Numbered from the stretch's first letter, positions 8,896-18,520 are shown. The stretch is 64,000 nucleotides of DNA from Novosphingobium pokkalii (GCF_014652855.1 NZ_BMZP01000006.1:35584-99583); one strand, 5' to 3'. Notes: generated by a model not told the origin, from the letters alone. A program made the numbers and translations.

Positions 8896-10113
8896 TCAGG
8901 CTTGGCGGATGGACAACAGCAAGGCGCTGGCCAGGATCGCGCAGGTGGCCAGCACCAGGAACAGCGCGCCAAAGCCGAGCGTAGGCACCAGCCCCACCGC
9001 CAGCCATGGCACGATCAGCGAGGGCACCGTGTTGGTCAGGTTGAACAGCCCGAGATCGCGCCCGCGCCGATCGGGCCGGGGCAGGACGCGCAGGGTCTGC
9101 CCGGCATGCAGCGCCAGGAACACCGCCATGGCCAGCGCAAACAGGGCATAGCCCGCCAAGGCCACGGCCTTGCCCGGCGCCAGCGCCATGATCACCAGGC
9201 CCAGCGCGACCAGCGCGGCAAGCAGGGCGAGCGGGCGCCAGGGCCGCACTCGGCGATCGGCCCAGTGCCCCACGAGCAGGGCCAGCGGCACCGACAGGGC
9301 GAGCAACACTCCATAGATGCGCGCCATGGTGGCAGGATGCATCGTGGCATCGATCGACAGGAACCAATAGGCGATGAAGGCAAACAGCGTGGCTTCGGCC
9401 AGTTGCACCAGGAGCCGCGCCAGCCACATGCGCCGCACTGGCCCGGTGGGCGTGGGAGCGCATGGTGCGGTGGCGGCGGCCGATACCACCGGAGCTTGAG
9501 CCGGCATCAAGCGCGGCCCGAAGAGCAGCAGGGGCAGGATCGAGAGCACCACGATCAGCGCCAGCACGGCCACCCGCGTGGCAAAGCCCACGCCCGGCCC
9601 GCCATGCAGCGCGGGCAGCGTGACGAAAGCCCCCACCGCGCCCGACCAGGCCGGGGCGAAAGCCAGCAACCCGCCGAGCACGCCCTTGTGGCGATCGGGC
9701 ACGCAATCGCCCGCCCAGGCGGCCAGTGGCCCCAGCACCATGTTGAGCGCGGCCTGCCAGGCAACCAGCAGCGCGATCAGGCCGGGTAGCGTGGTGGCGA
9801 GCGGCAGGGCGAGCAGCAGCGCGCTCGCCAGAACCAGCCCCACCGCCACCCAGGCGCGGCGATGGCCGGTGCGGTCGCTCGCCCAGCCCCAGGCGATATT
9901 GGTCAGGCTCGCCGAAACCGCGCCGATGAACGTGAGCGTCGCCAGCCACGGCACTGCCGCTGGCCCGGCCAGTTCGGCCACGCGCAGCGGCAGCAGCAGC
10001 GTGAGCAAGGGGCCATAGCCCGCCGTCGCCCCGGCCCAGGCCAGGGCATAGCATAGCAGGAACGGCCAATCGCTGCGGCGCGCAGCGGGCGCGGCCAGCA
10101 CGGCCTCAGCCAC
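8896..10113 (-). CDS. MFS transporter in the polysaccharide locus
   Basis: Inner-membrane carrier of about 405 residues with roughly twelve hydrophobic helices and a short basic loop between the halves (about residue 215). It has the A-loop-like GWASDRTGHRRAW and the later GHWADRRVRPWRP. It resembles the sugar/nucleoside-proton symporter type. The GTG at 10113 is favoured because it overlaps the LacI stop as GTGgcTGA, the same arrangement as the cupin-like gene at 14617; the longer frame reads back into the LacI gene. Position suggests oligosaccharide uptake; the substrate cannot be read from sequence. Confidence 0.78.
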   Translation of the reverse strand: MAEAVLAAPAARRSDWPFLLCYALAWAGATAGYGPLLTLLLPLRVAELAGPAAVPWLATLTFIGAVSASLTNIAWGWASDRTGHRRAWVAVGLVLASALLLALPLATTLPGLIALLVAWQAALNMVLGPLAAWAGDCVPDRHKGVLGGLLAFAPAWSGAVGAFVTLPALHGGPGVGFATRVAVLALIVVLSILPLLLFGPRLMPAQAPVVSAAATAPCAPTPTGPVRRMWLARLLVQLAEATLFAFIAYWFLSIDATMHPATMARIYGVLLALSVPLALLVGHWADRRVRPWRPLALLAALVALGLVIMALAPGKAVALAGYALFALAMAVFLALHAGQTLRVLPRPDRRGRDLGLFNLTNTVPSLIVPWLAVGLVPTLGFGALFLVLATCAILASALLLSIRQA

Positions 10114-11158
10114 GCGGCGGCGCCACGGATTCGCGCAGAACCAGCCCGGCGGGCACCACCACCGGCGCGGCGGGCACGGTGCCGTCACGCTGCGCGGCGA
10201 TGATCAGGTCCACCGCGCGCGCCACCGTTTCGGCCACCGGCTGGTCCACCGCGCTCAGGGCCGGGCGGGCAAAGCGCACCACCGGGGTGTTGTCGAAACT
10301 GATCAGCGAGAGATCGTCGGGCACGGCGAGGCCCAGGGCATGGGCGACGTCCAGGCTGGCCAGCGCGGTCTGGTCGTTGCTGGCGATGATCGCGGTGGGC
10401 CGCTCTGCCTGGCCCAGCAAGGTTCGCGCCGCGCTGGTGCCGGTGGCAAAGCTGAAGTCGCTGGCGGCCAGCAGGCCATCGGTGGGCAGGCCGGCATCGG
10501 CCATGGCGGCGCGCCAGCCATCGACGCGCCATTGGCTGAGGCTGTATTCGGCATTGCCGGCGATGAAGCCGATGCGGCGATGGCCCAGCTCGATCAGCGC
10601 CTGCGTCGCTTTGCGCGCCGAACCTTCGTCGTCCATGATCAGCGGGATGCCGCCGCCCCGCCCCAGCGAGCCGATGCGGGCAAACGGGATATTCTGGCGC
10701 GCGAGCACGCCCACGATCAGCGGATTGTCCGAATGCGGCGGGGTGAGCACCACGCCATCGGGTTGCAGCGCGGCAATGGCGGCGAGCAGTTCGCGCTCGA
10801 CATGGTCGTTGTGGGTATCGACCAGTTCAAAGATCATGCGATAGCCATGTTCGGCGCATTGCAGCATGCCCCCCAGCAGCATCTGGTCCACCCAGTCGCT
10901 GCCCTGGCGCGCGCGCCAATCGGCGATCGTGCGGTCGCGATCGTTGAGCGCGAGGATCAGGTACGAACGCGAGCCGCTCATCCGCTGCGCCGCGATAGAG
11001 GGGACATAGCCCAGCCGGGCAATCGCCTCGCGCACGCGCTCCTGCATTTCGGGGCGCACGTTGGGTTCGTTGTTGATCACCCGGCTGACGGTTTGCAGCG
11101 AGACGCCGGCATCGGCAGCCACGTGCTTGATCGTCACGGTCTGACGGCGGCGCGCCAT
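10106..11158 (-). CDS. LacI-family transcription regulator
   Basis: DNA-binding repressor of 350 residues. The N-terminal helix-turn-helix reads VTIKHVAADAGVSLQTVSRVINN, followed by the hinge region and a periplasmic-binding-protein-like sugar domain (GVVLTPPHSDNP, IPLIMDDEGSARKATQALIELGHRRIGFIAG, SNDQTALASLDVAHALGL). The ATG at 11158 gives the standard family N-terminus. It lies 17 bases after the GH16 gene and overlaps the MFS gene, so it is made with the genes it probably controls. Its likely targets are the three palindromes at 8826, 18487 and 18521. The inducer is probably a glucan-derived sugar. Confidence 0.9.
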   Translation of the reverse strand: MARRRQTVTIKHVAADAGVSLQTVSRVINNEPNVRPEMQERVREAIARLGYVPSIAAQRMSGSRSYLILALNDRDRTIADWRARQGSDWVDQMLLGGMLQCAEHGYRMIFELVDTHNDHVERELLAAIAALQPDGVVLTPPHSDNPLIVGVLARQNIPFARIGSLGRGGGIPLIMDDEGSARKATQALIELGHRRIGFIAGNAEYSLSQWRVDGWRAAMADAGLPTDGLLAASDFSFATGTSAARTLLGQAERPTAIIASNDQTALASLDVAHALGLAVPDDLSLISFDNTPVVRFARPALSAVDQPVAETVARAVDLIIAAQRDGTVPAAPVVVPAGLVLRESVAPPRG

Positions 11159-11175
11159 GAACTGCCTGCTATCCT

Positions 11176-12099
11176 TTATTTCGTCGCGGCCGGAGCGGCC
11201 ACAGCGGCATCGCTTTGCCAGACGCGGACCCAATCGACCATCATGCTGCGCGGGAAACCCGTGTTGTCCACGCCCCCGCCATTGCGGCTTTCGGGCAGAC
11301 CGCCGCCGATGGCAAGGTTGAGCACGAGGTGGAAAGGTTGATCGAACGGCGCCAGCGGATCGGCGCTGCCGGTGGTGGACCATTCCCCGGCGCGCCGGGT
11401 TTCATAGGGCACGCCATCGATGCTCCAGGTGATCGATCCGGGCGCCCAGTCCACGGCATAGGTGTGATAGCCATCGACCGGGGCGGGAATTGGCGTCTCG
11501 GCGCCAAGATGGCGATTGGCCGGCGGGGTGCCGCCGAAGTGGATCGTGCCCAGCGCGTGATCCTCCCGCCCGGCGGTGCAGGTGGGGCACGGCACACCCA
11601 GGTTCACCGTTTCGAGAATGTCGATCTCGCCCGAGGCGGCCCAGTGGCCATAGCGATCCTGCGCGGGCAGCATCCAGATTGCCGGCCAGCTCCCCTGCCC
11701 GCCCGGCAGCTTGGCGCGCACTTCCACCCGGCCATAGCGCCAGGCCGCCTTGCCCTTGGTGCTGAGCCGCGCGGACGTGAACGGCTTGTCGGCACGGGCG
11801 GCGCGCTTTTCCGGGCTGTCGCGCAGGTCGACCGGATAGGCCGGGCCGCGCCAGGGTTCCTTGCGCGCGGTGATCACCAGCTTGCCATCGGCGAGATGCG
11901 CGTTGGCCCGGCGCGAGGTGTAGCATTGCCGTTCCTGGTTGCCGCCGCCCCAGCAATCATCGGCCAGCGTCCAGCGCGCAGGATCGATCGCGGTGCCGTC
12001 GAACTCGTCGGACCAGACCAGGTGCCAGCCCGGCGCTGACGGCGGCGGCGAACTGGCTGCTGCAGCAGCCGACGCGAGCAGGGCCAGCGCCAGGCTCAT
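11176..12099 (-). CDS. GH16 endo-beta-glucanase (laminarinase-like)
   Basis: Endo-acting hydrolase for beta-1,3 or mixed-linkage glucans. The 307-residue protein has a short signal peptide (MSLALALLASAAAAA), then a GH16 jelly-roll domain. The catalytic signature EIDILE spans residues 158-163 (nucleophile Glu158, acid/base Glu163), and SWPAIWMLP and the C-terminal DWVRVWQ are typical. Four cysteines (49, 59 and two in CPTC) may form disulfides after export. The ATG overlaps the halogenase stop as ATGA. Laminarinase specificity is inferred from the GH3, LacI and TonB receptor neighbours. Confidence 0.9.
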   Translation of the reverse strand: MSLALALLASAAAAASSPPPSAPGWHLVWSDEFDGTAIDPARWTLADDCWGGGNQERQCYTSRRANAHLADGKLVITARKEPWRGPAYPVDLRDSPEKRAARADKPFTSARLSTKGKAAWRYGRVEVRAKLPGGQGSWPAIWMLPAQDRYGHWAASGEIDILETVNLGVPCPTCTAGREDHALGTIHFGGTPPANRHLGAETPIPAPVDGYHTYAVDWAPGSITWSIDGVPYETRRAGEWSTTGSADPLAPFDQPFHLVLNLAIGGGLPESRNGGGVDNTGFPRSMMVDWVRVWQSDAAVAAPAATK

Positions 12100-13595
12100 G
12101 CAGCAGCCCCGGTGCGCGCGCCGCAGTAGTGATCGACATAGGCCGCGTGGCCGGGCAGGCCCTGTACCGTTTCGGCCACTTCGCGGCGCAGCCCGGCCAG
12201 CAGGCGGTCCAGTTCGTCGTCGCGCAACTTGGCCGCCACGGGGTGATAGGCGGCCGGCATCAGCCCCTGGCCCATCATCACCTGGACCCAACTGTTTTCG
12301 GCAAACAGTTCCTCGTTCTTGCGGAACACGCGGCCGGTGCGGGCGAACAGGTCCATGCGGTGCGCAAGCGTTTCGGGCACTTCCATCCCGGCGCACTGGC
12401 GCCAGAACGGGCTGTCGCGCCGCTCAGTGGCCTTGTAGTGCAGGATCAGGAAATCGCGGATCTGCACCATGTCGGTCATCTGCTGTTCGTTGAATTCGGC
12501 AATGTCGGCCGGATCGGGGCGCTGGCCCACCGGCAGCAGGCGCAGGATGCTCAGCACCGCGCGCTGGATCAGGTGGATCGAGGTGGATTCGAGCGGTTCC
12601 ATGAACCCGCCCGACAGCCCCACGGCCACGCAGTTCTTGACCCATTGCCGGCGCCGTGCCCCGGTGGTGAAGCGGATGCGGTTGGGCTCGGTCAGAACCT
12701 GGCCTTCCACGCTCGAAAGCAGGTGATCGAGCGCCTGCTCTTCCGAGAGATAGCGGCTGCACCAGACGATGCCGTTGCCCTGGCGGTGTTGCAGTGGGAT
12801 GCGCCATTGCCAGCCGGCATCGTGCGCGATGGCGCGGGTATAGGGCACGGGCGGGCGCACGCTGGCGGTCTGCACGGCAATGGCGCGGTCGCAGGGCAGC
12901 CAGTGGGTCCAATCGTCGAACCCGGCATGCAGCGCCCCTTCGATCAGCAGGGCGCGAAAGCCGGTGCAATCGAGGAACAGATCGCCTTCCACCCGCCGGT
13001 CACCATCCAGGCGCAGCGCGGCAATCGCCCCGCTTTCGCTATCGAGTTCCACGTGCGCAATGCGGCCTTCGATGCGCGTGGCCCCGTCCGCTTCGGCCAG
13101 GCGGCGCAGGAACGCGGCATAGAGCCCGGAATCGAGCTGATAGGCGTAGTTCATCCGCCCATCGGGCAAGTGGGCAAACCGTCCGGCGCGGGCCGCCATC
13201 AGTTCCAGGCAATAGTCGTCATAGGGCTGCGCATGGCCGCGGGCGCGGCCGTGCAGCCAGAAGTGCTGGAACCCGGCGCTCCAGTGATCGCGGCCGGTGC
13301 CGCCGAACGAGTGGAAATAGCTTTCGCCCGCTGCCTTCCAGTTTTCGAACGCGATGCCCAGCTTGAATGTGGCCTGGGTGGCGCGCATGAAATCGGCTTC
13401 GGCAATGTTCAGCAGGCGGTTGTAGGCCACGAGCGGCGGAATCGTGCTTTCGCCCACGCCCACTGTGCCGATCGCCTCGCTTTCCACCAGGGTGACCGTG
13501 GCCACCGGGCCGAGGGTGCGCGCCAGCGCGGCGGCGGCCATCCAGCCGGCGGTGCCGCCACCGGCAACGACGATGCGCAGGGGTTCAGGATTCAT
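12096..13595 (-). CDS. Flavin-dependent tryptophan-halogenase family protein
   Basis: Member of the tryptophan 7-halogenase family: reduced FAD plus oxygen plus halide gives HOCl or HOBr, passed along a tunnel to a lysine. The 499-residue protein keeps the FAD motif GGGTAGWMAA at 12-21, the catalytic lysine equivalent Lys78 in FKLG, and the halogenase signature GWQWRIP at 261-267. All residues expected for halogenation are therefore present. It is coupled by ATGA overlaps to a cupin-like gene and a GH16 gene in a catabolic locus, not a natural-product cluster. Such homologues recur beside TonB receptors in sphingomonads and Caulobacter, and their substrate is unknown to me. Confidence 0.87.
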   Translation of the reverse strand: MNPEPLRIVVAGGGTAGWMAAAALARTLGPVATVTLVESEAIGTVGVGESTIPPLVAYNRLLNIAEADFMRATQATFKLGIAFENWKAAGESYFHSFGGTGRDHWSAGFQHFWLHGRARGHAQPYDDYCLELMAARAGRFAHLPDGRMNYAYQLDSGLYAAFLRRLAEADGATRIEGRIAHVELDSESGAIAALRLDGDRRVEGDLFLDCTGFRALLIEGALHAGFDDWTHWLPCDRAIAVQTASVRPPVPYTRAIAHDAGWQWRIPLQHRQGNGIVWCSRYLSEEQALDHLLSSVEGQVLTEPNRIRFTTGARRRQWVKNCVAVGLSGGFMEPLESTSIHLIQRAVLSILRLLPVGQRPDPADIAEFNEQQMTDMVQIRDFLILHYKATERRDSPFWRQCAGMEVPETLAHRMDLFARTGRVFRKNEELFAENSWVQVMMGQGLMPAAYHPVAAKLRDDELDRLLAGLRREVAETVQGLPGHAAYVDHYCGARTGAAA

Positions 13596-14617
13596 CGGCT
13601 CAGGCTCCGAAGCAGGAAGGCGCGGATGCGCCCGGCGGCGGTGGCATCGAGCGGGGCGAGGATGCCCTGCCCGGCTGGCGGCAGATGGGCACGCGCGGCC
13701 TCTCCGCCGGAAAAGACATGGTGTTCGAACAAGGCGCGCCATTGCTGGCGCTCTGCCTCGGGCAGATCGCGGATCGCCAGGATCGCGTGGATCAGCGCGT
13801 CCTGCGGCTGGCCCAGCCAGCGCGGGGTGTCACGCCACCAATAGTTGACCAGCACATTGAACGGCGCGGTGGCATCGACCGCGTGATACCAGCCGCTGGG
13901 GATGAACAACGCGTCGCCCGGTGCCAGATCGGCCACCTGGGCATGAGCCAGCGCGCTGGCATAGCCGGGATGGCGCAGCGGATCGGGCGCGTCGGGATCG
14001 ACCATGCTGACGGCGCGGCCGGCTGGCGTGTTGGCCAGCGGGCCGAGATAGAGGTTGGCGAACTGATCGGGCGGGAACAGCGTGAAGCACCGCTGCCCCA
14101 CCGCGCAGACCGCCAGGTTGTGGGGGAAATCGTTGTGCGCGGCGACCCGCGTGGCCGTGCCGATCCACACGCTGGCCAGCGCCTCGCGATCACCCAGCGG
14201 CATCGGGTTGGCCGCGTCCAGCCCTTCGAACCAGCCGGGAATGTCGATCGAGCCCATGTAGACCAGGCGCCCGTCGGCGGTCTGCTCGGCCGCATCGAAC
14301 CGCGCCCAGATCGCCGTGAGCGGCTCCTGCACGGTCTGGAAATTGACCTGCATCGCCGGGTCGTAAAACAGGCGGCCCCCCGCCTGCGGCCCGGCGAGCG
14401 AGACGGTGAAGGCGCGCGGGCGGGCATGGGCAGCCAGATGCGCGCGGGCCGCTGCGGCGCCATCCCGCCCGGCCTGCACCAGCGGCCAGTGCGCCGCCAG
14501 GGCGCGCACCACGAACGGCGTGGTTTCCTGCGCCAACAGGGCATCGAGCGCCGCAGCATCGGGCGCGGTGACCTCGCGCACGGCCCCTTTGTGCACGGGA
14601 AGCGGGGTTTCAGCCAC
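13592..14617 (-). CDS. Cupin-like (JmjC/FIH-type) Fe(II) oxygenase-like protein
   Basis: The 341-residue protein has a cupin_8-type core. HNDFPHNLA offers the His-x-Asp iron ligands and SGWYHAVDA the distal His, framed by FTLFPPDQFANLYLGPL. Relatives are 2-oxoglutarate-dependent hydroxylases of proteins, but the substrate here is unknown. The GTG at 14617 overlaps the SapC stop as GTGgcTGA and is preferred over a longer frame that runs through sapC. Its stop overlaps the halogenase start as ATGA. The trio SapC, cupin-like and halogenase is thus made as one block. Confidence 0.8.
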   Translation of the reverse strand: MAETPLPVHKGAVREVTAPDAAALDALLAQETTPFVVRALAAHWPLVQAGRDGAAAARAHLAAHARPRAFTVSLAGPQAGGRLFYDPAMQVNFQTVQEPLTAIWARFDAAEQTADGRLVYMGSIDIPGWFEGLDAANPMPLGDREALASVWIGTATRVAAHNDFPHNLAVCAVGQRCFTLFPPDQFANLYLGPLANTPAGRAVSMVDPDAPDPLRHPGYASALAHAQVADLAPGDALFIPSGWYHAVDATAPFNVLVNYWWRDTPRWLGQPQDALIHAILAIRDLPEAERQQWRALFEHHVFSGGEAARAHLPPAGQGILAPLDATAAGRIRAFLLRSLSR

Positions 14618-15320
14618 GCCCGCGCCGCGCCATGAGATCGGGAAAGCGGCCCAATGCGGCCACGGCCATGTAGATCGGCAGGAGATACCCTTGCGCGTTG
14701 AGATCGCCCAGCGCCGCGCCATCGAGCGCGGCAAGGCGATCTTCGGCGATGATGTGATAGCCCACCAGACTGCGGGTGGAGCCTTCGGCCAGCGGCACTT
14801 CCAGCGTGAAGGGTTCGAGCAGGTCGTGCCGCTCCAGCGCGTCGAGGAACGCAGCCGTGTCGCGCCAGCCCGCATCGAGCGCGCCAAGCTGCTCCGCCTT
14901 GGCGGCAAGATAGGGCGTGGGCGCGCCGGTTTCGTCGAACAGGCGTTGCCCGGCGGGCGCGCCGACGCGGGCATGGGCCAGATCGATGTGGACCTGCGGC
15001 ACGTCATCCTCATGCCGGGTGCGGCCGATCAGGAACGGCTGCACCGCGTGGGCGAGCGGGACATAGGCCGCGTCCCAGCGATCCTGATGCAGGAACAGGT
15101 TTTCCCCCTGCTCGAACCCGAACAGGGCCAGCGGGGCAAAGCGCCCGGTCTGCCCGTCGCGGCGGAACACGATGGGATAGTGCGCCGCCACGGCGCGGAA
15201 TTCGGAGGGCACCACCAGGCACCCCATCACGCCATCGCCCCATTGCGCCCCCGCGCCGCTGGCCACGGTGAGATCGCGATGGGTGGCATTGTCGAGCAGG
15301 GCGTGGCGGCTGCTGGTCAT
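14610..15320 (-). CDS. SapC family protein
   Basis: The 236-residue protein matches the SapC family, first known from a Campylobacter S-layer locus and frequent in sphingomonad and Caulobacter TonB-receptor loci. Recognisable parts are the N-terminal VVPSEFRAVAAHYPIVFRRD, LFGFEQGENLFL and the C-terminal TRSLVGYHIIAEDRLAAL. No signal peptide or membrane helix is seen, so it is probably cytoplasmic. Its function is not established. It is first after the TonB receptor gene, 146 bases on, with a hairpin between them. Confidence 0.82.
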   Translation of the reverse strand: MTSSRHALLDNATHRDLTVASGAGAQWGDGVMGCLVVPSEFRAVAAHYPIVFRRDGQTGRFAPLALFGFEQGENLFLHQDRWDAAYVPLAHAVQPFLIGRTRHEDDVPQVHIDLAHARVGAPAGQRLFDETGAPTPYLAAKAEQLGALDAGWRDTAAFLDALERHDLLEPFTLEVPLAEGSTRSLVGYHIIAEDRLAALDGAALGDLNAQGYLLPIYMAVAALGRFPDLMARRGRG

Positions 15321-15413
15321 GGGTGTGCGGCGTCCTCTCTGGTCATGCTCTTGCCCGCTCTTGTTCCATCCCCCGCCGCCGCAATCAAGCGCTGCGCGGG
15401 GTGGAGCGAGGGA

Positions 15414-15455
15414 CCGTCCAGCCGGCCGGCAGGGCAGCGCCAGCCGGCTGGACGG
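15414..15455 (-). terminator. 13-bp hairpin between TonB receptor and SapC
   Basis: CCGTCCAGCCGGC at 15414-15426 is exactly complementary to 15443-15455 with a 16-base loop. It starts about 12 bases after the receptor stop codon. No T-run follows, so it may attenuate rather than end transcription, giving more receptor than downstream enzymes. Confidence 0.55.
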
Positions 15456-15466
15456 GGAGGGCCGCG

Positions 15467-18442
15467 TCAGAAGTTGACGCGGAAGCCGGCCGAATAGCGG
15501 GCATAGCCGCTGGAGGCGAAGAACACGTTGTTGTCCGACCGCAGGTGGCCCCGGCGGCCCTGGTTGGTCAGGTTGATGGCATCGGCAAAGACGGTGAAGC
15601 CCTTGCGGAATTCCCAGCTCGCGCTGGCATCGACCTGGCCATAAGGCTCGACGTAATAGGGGTTGGGGCCGGTGCCCGAGAGGAACTGCGCGCGCCAGTT
15701 GTAGGCCACGCGCGCCTGGATCCCGTGCTTGTCGTAGAACAGCACGGCATTGGCGCTGTCGGACAGGCCAGTCAGCGCGAACTGGGTCACGCTGGACGGC
15801 TTGGTGTTGTCATACGTCGCATCGCCGCGCACGATCGTGTAGTTGAGGATCGCGCCGAACCCGGTGTTCCAGAACGAATGCTGGATGGCGAATTCCCAGC
15901 CATAAAGCCGCGCCGTCTGCGAGGAATTGACCGGCGTGGTGATCTGGAAATTGACCGCGGCATCCTGCGGGGTGCCGAAGATGTTGCCCGTCAGGTTGCC
16001 GCTCGCATCGGTGCCGGTGATCTGCGAGGATTCCGGATAGTGCTGGAAGATGTAGTTGCGGATCGCCGCGGTGCTGGCATCTGCCCCCAGCGCCGCGATC
16101 GCCGCCTGGTAGCGCGGACCGCTCGCCGGGTTGGTGAGGCCGAAGGCGCTGCTGTCGATCCGGGCCGAGGAAATGAAGTTCGACACGTTCTTGTTGAAGA
16201 AGCCCACCGAGACATAGCTGGTCGGCGCGTAGTACCATTCCAGGCTGACATCGATGTTCTTCGACTTGTAGGGCATCAGGCCGGGGTTGCCCTGGCTGCC
16301 GGTGCCGCCGCCGATGCGGAAGAGCTGGTCGAGCGTACGGCCTCCCTGGAGGCTGGCATAGTCGGCACGGGTGATGGTGTGGCTGTAGGACGCGCGGAAC
16401 TTCACGTTGCGCGCGGGCTGCATGTCGAAGTCGAACGCGGGCAGGAAGTTGTCATAGCTGCCGGCAAAGGTCGTGAACGCGCTGTCTCCGCCATAGATCA
16501 GGCCGAATTCGTTGGCCGAGACCCACTGCGTGCCGGTGGGCACGGGCACCAGCGCCGAAGAGGTGACGCGGGTGTTTTCATAGCGCAGGCCGGCGCGGAA
16601 GTGCGCCTCGCGGCCGAGCAGGTCGAACTTGGTGTTGAGCTGCACATAGGGCGCGATCGTGCGCTCCTTGATGCGGCGATCGACGGTGTAGGACGCCAGG
16701 CAATTGCCGGTGCCGCCGCAGATCTGGTTCTTGCTGTCGAGCAGGCTCACCATCTTTTCGAAGTTGAAGGTATAGAACTGCTTGATGATGTTGGGATCGT
16801 TGGCACCCGACAGGCCCTTGAACTTGTCCGGAACCGAAACCAGGCTGAACAGGTCGTCCGGCGTCTGGCTGGCCGGCAGCGAACCGCCCCAGGTATCGTG
16901 CTGGATATAGCCATAGGCCGAACGCACCTTGTTCTCGGTGTAGTTCGCGCCGAAATCGAGGCTGTCGATTACCCCGCTGTCGAACTGGAAGTGGCCCGAA
17001 AGCCGCGCCTCGTTGATCTCGTCGCGGAAATAGGCGTTGCGGAAGGCATTGCCGGTGGGCGTGATGTTGGCCGGATCGAGAGCGTTGACGCCCGGGTTCA
17101 TCGCCACCGAGATCACCGGCAGGTCGTGGGTGAAATCGATCTTCTGGTCGGCAATGCCGAACACCGCCGTGCCCACCGAAACGCTGGTGCCATAGGGATT
17201 GTTGGGCTTGGATTCGGCGGTGGAGTGGTGCGCGTCGAGTTCCAGCGTCAGGCGGTCGATGCCCTCCCACTTGAGGTTGCCGCCGATCGAGCGGTTGATC
17301 GAGCGGTTCTCGGTGAGCGCGGCGCTGTACGAAAGGTCCTTGCCTTCATTGGCGCCGAAGTGTTCGGCATAGAACACCGGCCCGGCCACCGGGCCATCGG
17401 TCCACTGGCTCGACACGTCGTTGAAGTTGAACCAGATGCCCACGCTGTTGGTGCGCGCGCGGACGGTGTTCTGCGAATAGGTGTAGTCGAACGTGGCCGT
17501 CAACGTGTCGGTGGGGCGCAGTTGCAGCACGAGCTGGCCGTTGATGCGCTCACGATCGATGTCGGTGATGTCATAGCTGGCATTCTGCGGCACCTGGTAG
17601 ACATCGTTGGGGCCGGGGCGGTTGACGATGTTGGCATAGCGCGGATCGCCCTGCTGCGGCAGCGAGCCCCAGTTGTTTTCCGAGCCGAGATAGCCATCGC
17701 GCCAGCCGACATTGGCCTGGTTCACGCTGGCCTTGCGCTTTTGCCACACACCGGTGACCAGCACGCCCACCTTGCCGTCGGCAAAGGTATCGCTGAGGAT
17801 GCCCGAGATTTCCGGGGTGATCGGGCTGCCCTCGTTGCGCGAGGTATCGATCATGCCCTTGATCGCCAGGCTGCCGTGCAGGCCAGGCCGATCGAGCGGG
17901 CGCGGGGTCTTGATGTTGATGGTCGAGCCGATGCCGCCGGTGGGCAGCGTGGCCCGGCCCGACTTGTAGACTTCCACTCCGGCCACGCCTTCGGAAGCGA
18001 GGTTGGCGAAGTCGAAGCTGCGCGTTGCCGGCGCGCTGGCACCGTCACCCAGGCTGGACGTGGGCATCTGGCGGCCGTTGAGCAGCACCAGGTTGAATTC
18101 CGGGCCAAAGCCGCGAACCGTGACGGTAGAACCTTCGCCGTTGGAGCGATCGATCGACACGCCAGTGATGCGCTGGAGCGATTCGGCGAGGTTGGTATCG
18201 GGAAACTTGCCCATGTCTTCGGCCGAGATCGCATCGACCACGCCCTGGGCACTGCGCTTGATATCGGCGGCGGCCGAAAGGCTGGCGCGAATGCCGGTGA
18301 CGACGATTGCGTTTTCCGGCTCTGGCGCGGCAGCCTGACCGGAAGCATCCTGGGCCATGGCCGGCGCAGCGGCCAGCCCCATGGCCATGACCGAAGCCCC
18401 CCACACCAGGCGCGCGCGCAGAGAATGGCAGCTTGTGCTCAT
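15467..18442 (-). CDS. TonB-dependent receptor of the glucan locus
   Basis: Outer-membrane receptor that moves oligosaccharides into the periplasm using TonB energy. The 991-residue protein has a signal peptide (MAMGLAAAPAMAQ), a TonB-box-like region ENAIVVTG, and a plug domain (NLAESLQRITGVSI, VTVRGFGPEFNLVLLNGR, GVAGVEVYKSG, GSTINIKTPRP). The long beta-barrel ends in aromatic Phe (AGFRVNF), as expected for outer-membrane insertion. The ATG at 18442 is preceded by GGGAGAGGGAT. Two operator-like palindromes lie 45-90 bases upstream. Beta-glucan fragments are the likely cargo, from GH16 and GH3 downstream. Confidence 0.92.
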   Translation of the reverse strand: MSTSCHSLRARLVWGASVMAMGLAAAPAMAQDASGQAAAPEPENAIVVTGIRASLSAAADIKRSAQGVVDAISAEDMGKFPDTNLAESLQRITGVSIDRSNGEGSTVTVRGFGPEFNLVLLNGRQMPTSSLGDGASAPATRSFDFANLASEGVAGVEVYKSGRATLPTGGIGSTINIKTPRPLDRPGLHGSLAIKGMIDTSRNEGSPITPEISGILSDTFADGKVGVLVTGVWQKRKASVNQANVGWRDGYLGSENNWGSLPQQGDPRYANIVNRPGPNDVYQVPQNASYDITDIDRERINGQLVLQLRPTDTLTATFDYTYSQNTVRARTNSVGIWFNFNDVSSQWTDGPVAGPVFYAEHFGANEGKDLSYSAALTENRSINRSIGGNLKWEGIDRLTLELDAHHSTAESKPNNPYGTSVSVGTAVFGIADQKIDFTHDLPVISVAMNPGVNALDPANITPTGNAFRNAYFRDEINEARLSGHFQFDSGVIDSLDFGANYTENKVRSAYGYIQHDTWGGSLPASQTPDDLFSLVSVPDKFKGLSGANDPNIIKQFYTFNFEKMVSLLDSKNQICGGTGNCLASYTVDRRIKERTIAPYVQLNTKFDLLGREAHFRAGLRYENTRVTSSALVPVPTGTQWVSANEFGLIYGGDSAFTTFAGSYDNFLPAFDFDMQPARNVKFRASYSHTITRADYASLQGGRTLDQLFRIGGGTGSQGNPGLMPYKSKNIDVSLEWYYAPTSYVSVGFFNKNVSNFISSARIDSSAFGLTNPASGPRYQAAIAALGADASTAAIRNYIFQHYPESSQITGTDASGNLTGNIFGTPQDAAVNFQITTPVNSSQTARLYGWEFAIQHSFWNTGFGAILNYTIVRGDATYDNTKPSSVTQFALTGLSDSANAVLFYDKHGIQARVAYNWRAQFLSGTGPNPYYVEPYGQVDASASWEFRKGFTVFADAINLTNQGRRGHLRSDNNVFFASSGYARYSAGFRVNF

Positions 18443-18486
18443 CAGATCCCTCTCCCCGTTTTCACTCCGTCGCTTGGGCGACCGGT

Positions 18487-18502
18487 TTGTGAACGTTCTC
18501 AA
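18487..18502. promoter_or_regulatory. LacI-type operator 1 before TonB receptor
   Basis: TTGTGAACGTTCTCAA, identical over 16 bases to the site at 8826. It lies 45 bases upstream of the receptor start, where a bound repressor would block the promoter. Confidence 0.75.
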
Positions 18503-18520
18503 CTGGAGCGACGAATGCGC

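Noticed and set aside
12096..13595. Halogenase as part of a natural-product cluster with the NRPS at 23173
   Set aside because: The genes are 10 kb apart in different operons, and the halogenase is embedded in a sugar locus.
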